Assembly: GCA_045592225.1 (NCBI GenBank)
Contig: JAZNUH010000147.1
Span: 1-17,442, forward strand
Direction of reading: 5' to 3'
Length of the DNA stretch: 17,442 nucleotides
Source of the DNA: JAZNUH01 sp045592225
Lineage (GTDB): Bacteria > Bacillota > Clostridia > UMGS1883 > UMGS1540
The position numbers were made by a program, and so were the translations under genes. The notes under the pieces are model-generated. The model searched no databases. It saw only the letters and a program-made list of their open reading frames with translations, and was not told where the DNA came from. Each line of letters opens with the position of its first letter. Within the stretch, counting starts at the first letter, position 1. Shown here in pieces: positions 14,770 through 17,442 of this stretch.

Positions 14770-15363
14770 TTATTCCAAATTTTTTTTAATTCCTTCCATA
14801 ATACAACCAAAGCCAAAACGAAAAAAGCGTACAGCCTCTTCTTTTGAACGGTTGCGTGCAACCGCATCGGCATTAAAGCCGCGACAGAAACACCAAACGG
14901 AGTATATGAGCATATCCGGATCAATTTCTTCCTTTATAAGATTATGCTCCTTCCCATACGAAATAAACTGCTTAATCTCATCTGCCCACCAGTTAAAATT
15001 GCTTTGAGTAAGAGAATCGTGTTCAAACATATATCCGCTGAACTGCTTTTTAAGTTCGTATGTGTTGACAAGAACTTTTACAGCAACATCAGTTACATAT
15101 TTAAAAAAATCTTTGTCCGGAGTGTATTCGGATTTAATACTTTCCTGCATTTTGATAACTGTATCTTTGTAAACAGTCTCCAGGACCTCATCAATATTGT
15201 GGAAGCGGTTATAAAATACCCTGTTTGTAATTGAAAGCTCGCGCAGGATTTTACTTACGTTAACCTTGTCTGCACCCTCTCTCATAGCCAATGATGCCGC
15301 AGTATCAATTATCAGCAGGGACATATCGTCATAGATAAGCTCTGTATTCTTTTTAATAGGCAT
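14770..15363 (-). CDS. TetR/AcrR-family transcriptional regulator
   Basis: A 197-residue TetR-type repressor. The N-terminal helix-turn-helix (about residues 10-60) includes AASLAMREGADKVNVSKILRELSITNRVFYNRFHNIDEVLETVY, shown here only as its motif: VNVSKIL, SITNRVFYNRF, then NIDEVLE. The C-terminal ligand-binding and dimer domain is variable, as usual, so the ligand is unknown. The ATG has a GGAGGTG SD. It is transcribed from a TTGACA/TAAAAT promoter overlapped by two copies of AGCACAnnnTGTGCT, so self-repression is likely. It is not followed by or divergent from an efflux pump or enzyme; the divergent neighbour is a surface repeat protein. Confidence 0.92.
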   Translation of the reverse strand: MPIKKNTELIYDDMSLLIIDTAASLAMREGADKVNVSKILRELSITNRVFYNRFHNIDEVLETVYKDTVIKMQESIKSEYTPDKDFFKYVTDVAVKVLVNTYELKKQFSGYMFEHDSLTQSNFNWWADEIKQFISYGKEHNLIKEEIDPDMLIYSVWCFCRGFNADAVARNRSKEEAVRFFRFGFGCIMEGIKKNLE

Positions 15364-15380
15364 AATATAGCACCTCCGTC

Positions 15381-15422
15381 AGCACAATGTGTGCTACAAT
15401 TTATTTTAGCACACATTGTGCT
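15381..15422. promoter_or_regulatory. Double palindromic operator of the TetR regulator
   Basis: Two 15-base palindromes, AGCACAATGTGTGCT (15381-15395) and AGCACACATTGTGCT (15408-15422), are perfect inverted copies of each other, 12 bases apart (27 bases centre to centre). The right copy fills the spacer of the tetR promoter; the left copy lies at or just after the predicted start point. This is the expected arrangement for TetR-type self-repression. Confidence 0.85.
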
Positions 15423-15431
15423 GGGTGTCAA
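15403..15431 (-). promoter_or_regulatory. Promoter of the TetR-type gene
   Basis: On the minus strand, TTGACA (15426-15431) and TAAAAT (15403-15408) are 17 bases apart. The right operator copy occupies the spacer. Confidence 0.85.
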
Positions 15432-15548
15432 TAGCTTTATTTTTATGAAAAAAGAGATATAAACACATATTTTTCCTTATAATATATAGTCGGGTGATAA
15501 AAATTTAAAAGAAAATAAGTAAAAATATAAAAAAATTTACTAAAAGTC

Positions 15549-15577
15549 TTGAATTATGTAAATCACTTGTGTATAAT
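15549..15577 (+). promoter_or_regulatory. Promoter of the cadherin-like repeat protein
   Basis: TTGAAT (15549-15554) and a perfect TATAAT (15572-15577) with a 17-base spacer. The AT-rich upstream run could act as an UP element. Predicted start near 15584. Confidence 0.75.
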
Positions 15578-15596
15578 GTGTATAAGTACAATGCTA

Positions 15597-15625
15597 TGGT
15601 TGTCCCCTCAAGGGGGTAAACCACC
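15597..15625 (+). promoter_or_regulatory. Hairpin in the leader of the repeat protein gene
   Basis: GGTTGTCCCC-TCAA-GGGGGTAAACC can fold into a stem with a four-base loop. Its CCCCT could alternatively pair with the AAGGGGG SD at about 15635-15641. Possibly an mRNA stabiliser or a translation control; no known riboswitch class was recognised. Confidence 0.4.
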
Positions 15626-15648
15626 AAATAATTAAAGGGGGAAAAAAC

Positions 15649-17442
15649 ATGAAGACTTCCAAAGCAAGAGTTTTGTTATGCGTTGTTATGACATTACTCA
15701 TGTTAACTGTTGCAATGTCTGTAAGTGCAGAAACAGCAACAGTCGGAACAGTTACAACAGCCACCGGCGATGGTGACGTTGTAGTAACAGTTCCCGTTTC
15801 CGGCGTATCCGGAAAAGCTACCATTATGGTATATCCTGAAGGAGTGGACTTAGCAACAGCAAAATCCAATCCTATGAATAATATCAAGTATATTGATGAA
15901 GCAACTGCAGCAAACGGTGAAGCAGTATTCACATTTGCTGTTGCAGCAGGTCAGTATAATATGACAGTTGGCGGTGGTGGTGTTACTTCCACTACAACAA
16001 CACTCGATGCTACAGTTAATACAGCTCCTGTATACACAAATGCTACAGCAACAGTTGCAAAGGACTCCGGCGAATATGCTGGCGAAGTAATCGGAACATA
16101 CGCAGCAACAGATGTAGATGCTGGTGATGTACTTACATATGCTATCGATGCAAAAGCAGCAGCAGATGGTTTTGCAGTTGATACTACAACAGGTGCAGTT
16201 TCATTTACAGGTACACTTGCTGATGGCGAATACTTTGTAGTTGTAACAGCTACAGATAAAAAGGGTGCCACAGCTACATGCACAGTAACGATAAATGTTA
16301 CAACACCCAACGCAGCTCCCGTACTCACAGTTGCTGAAGCTGTTGAGGCAGAAGCCGGTGTATACGAAGAAGCTCAGGTAATTACAGCTGTTAAAGCAGA
16401 AGATGCTAATGACACTGAACTTACATATTCTGTTGATACAGAAGGCTTTGCTGTTGTAGACGGCAACCTGGTATTCACAGGTGTACTGTCAAAGGGTACA
16501 TATGTTGTTACAATCACTGTTTCCGATGATGAGGAAGCTACTGATTCTGCAACAGTAACAGTTACAGTACCCAACCGTGCTCCCGCGTTTGGTGCTGTTA
16601 ATACAGAAATCACTGTTGACGAAGGCACAACAGCAATTGGCACATTCGCAGCAAAAGATGCTGACGGAGATGCTCTTACATACGAACTTTTCACTAACTC
16701 TGAAGCAGAAGCTAACTTTGCAGTAGATAATGAGGGTAATGTAACCTACAACGGTTATCTTGAACCCGGCACATACTACATCAAGGTTAATGTAACAGAC
16801 GGCGATGCAAGTGACATCATTTCGCTGACAATTACAGTAAATGCTGTAAACAATGCGCCTGTATTTGCAGTGGAATCATACGAATTTACAATGAATGAAG
16901 GCGACTATGCTGATGATTATCTGGTTGGCACAGTAGTTGCAACAGATGCGGATGATGATACACTCACATACTCCATTGTCGCTAAAGGCTTTACAGTAGA
17001 TGACGAAGGTAATATTTACTTTACCGGAGTTATTGATAACCAGACAATCGAAGTTAATGTCACAGCTAATGATGGCGAGGACGAAGATGTAGTTGCAGTT
17101 ATCATCACAGTTAACAATACAGCTCCTATCTTCGATGCAGACACAGAAGATGCATACAAATTTGAAGCTAAGGCATATGAAGCTCTCGAAATCGCTACTA
17201 TCGTTGCAACAGATGCTGTTGACGATGTAACATACAGCGTTGCATGTGATGAAGATTGCACAGGATTTGCAATCGATGCAAACACAGGTGTTCTTACTTT
17301 CAAAGGTGAACTGAAAGAAGCAACACATACACTGGTTGTTACAGCAGCTGATAAAGACGGCGGCAGCAACACATTCACAATCACAGTTGTAGGTAAGATT
17401 TACAACACAGCTCCTGTATTCGAAGCAGAAACAGCTGAAGCT
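15649..17442 (+). CDS. Large secreted cadherin-like repeat protein (N-terminal 598 residues, runs off the window)
   Basis: The frame opens at ATG 15649 (AAGGGGG SD about 7 bases upstream) and remains open to the last base, so the protein is longer than 598 residues. Residues 1-27 form a Sec signal peptide: KTSKAR, a hydrophobic core, then VSA before Glu28. A distinct beta-rich N-domain (28-123) follows, then cadherin/He_PIG-like repeats, each beginning Asn-X-Ala-Pro at residues 124, 221, 309, 401, 490 and 586 (the last incomplete). Repeats share acidic calcium-type motifs (ATDADDDTLTY, AKDADGDALTY), FTG and a closing TATD/VTD strand. It is rich in Thr, Val, Ala and Asp and poor in Lys and Arg. 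Likely a surface adhesin or S-layer-like protein; no anchor is visible because the C-terminus is outside. The minus-strand open frames over it are shadows. Confidence 0.93.
   Translation, partial: MKTSKARVLLCVVMTLLMLTVAMSVSAETATVGTVTTATGDGDVVVTVPVSGVSGKATIMVYPEGVDLATAKSNPMNNIKYIDEATAANGEAVFTFAVAAGQYNMTVGGGGVTSTTTTLDATVNTAPVYTNATATVAKDSGEYAGEVIGTYAATDVDAGDVLTYAIDAKAAADGFAVDTTTGAVSFTGTLADGEYFVVVTATDKKGATATCTVTINVTTPNAAPVLTVAEAVEAEAGVYEEAQVITAVKAEDANDTELTYSVDTEGFAVVDGNLVFTGVLSKGTYVVTITVSDDEEATDSATVTVTVPNRAPAFGAVNTEITVDEGTTAIGTFAAKDADGDALTYELFTNSEAEANFAVDNEGNVTYNGYLEPGTYYIKVNVTDGDASDIISLTITVNAVNNAPVFAVESYEFTMNEGDYADDYLVGTVVATDADDDTLTYSIVAKGFTVDDEGNIYFTGVIDNQTIEVNVTANDGEDEDVVAVIITVNNTAPIFDADTEDAYKFEAKAYEALEIATIVATDAVDDVTYSVACDEDCTGFAIDANTGVLTFKGELKEATHTLVVTAADKDGGSNTFTITVVGKIYNTAPVFEAETAEA
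16018..17442 (+). repeat. Tandem cadherin-like repeat array in the surface protein
   Basis: Five full repeats and the start of a sixth begin at Asn-X-Ala-Pro codons 16018, 16309, 16573, 16849, 17116 and 17404, with lengths of 97, 88, 92, 89 and 96 codons. Copies are diverged in DNA but keep the same pattern, so this is an old protein-level duplication, not a recent DNA repeat. Confidence 0.9.

Larger units (their letters stand above)
15364..15648. other. Divergent regulator / surface-protein intergenic region (285 bp)
   Basis: It holds the tetR operators and promoter on the left, an AT-rich stretch (about 15431-15548) with no gene, then the promoter and leader of the repeat protein. No clear operator copy was seen near the right-hand promoter. 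Confidence 0.75.

Noticed and set aside
14770..15648. TetR-efflux pump pair
   Set aside because: Neither neighbour encodes a transporter; the divergent gene is a secreted repeat protein.
15594..17384. Several minus-strand open frames of 100-150 codons across the repeat gene
   Set aside because: They are antisense shadows created by the low-stop, Thr/Ala/Val-rich codon pattern of the plus-strand repeat protein; no SD or family match.

Overview
The window looks like a chromosomal, origin-proximal segment of a low-to-mid GC Gram-positive bacterium, probably a member of the Clostridia. Supporting evidence: GyrA C-terminus, SerS and Soj/Spo0J-type ParA-ParB lie close together; two perfect firmicute-type parS sites are present; there is a TRAP (MtrB) homologue; purines are made with PurF/PurM/PurN and a split PurO plus AICAR-formyltransferase pair; lysine/cell-wall precursor synthesis uses a meso-diaminopimelate dehydrogenase; SD sequences are strong (AGGAG/GGGGG). 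No mobile element, CRISPR, tRNA or rRNA was seen.

Layout. (1) 2-635, plus strand: the 3' end of gyrA overlaps mtrB (TRAP), followed by a terminator and then a bidirectional terminator shared with the convergent rpsU. (2) 763-4645, minus strand: rpsU with its own near-consensus promoter, serS preceded by a small membrane-anchored coiled-coil protein, and overlapping parB and parA. (3) 4646-5007: a 362-bp intergenic region with the two parS sites, the parA promoter (its -35 lies inside one parS) and the purE promoter. (4) 5008-10519, plus strand: a tight purine operon purE-purF-purM-purN-purO-AICAR formyltransferase. After a GC-rich hairpin comes ddh (10583-11563), which has no obvious promoter of its own. 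(5) 11773-14700, plus strand: three overlapping genes for phosphoesterases of three unrelated folds (PHP/CehA-McbA-like, calcineurin-like, histidine phosphatase) behind one extended -10 promoter. This is the least familiar module in the window. (6) 14770-15363, minus strand: a TetR-type regulator whose promoter is covered by a large nested palindrome. (7) 15649 to the end, plus strand: the 5' part of a large secreted protein made of about 90-residue cadherin-like repeats, with its own strong promoter and a structured leader. The gene is open in the plus frame to the last base.

How the genes work together. The purine genes cover the AIR carboxylation, PRPP amidotransferase, AIR synthase, GAR formylation and last two IMP steps; purC, purD, purL, purB and purK are not in the window. 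ParA/ParB with parS form the origin segregation system, probably self-regulating. The three phosphoesterases probably act on one shared pathway, but the sequence does not reveal the substrate. The TetR regulator most clearly controls itself; no efflux pump or enzyme target is visible next to it.
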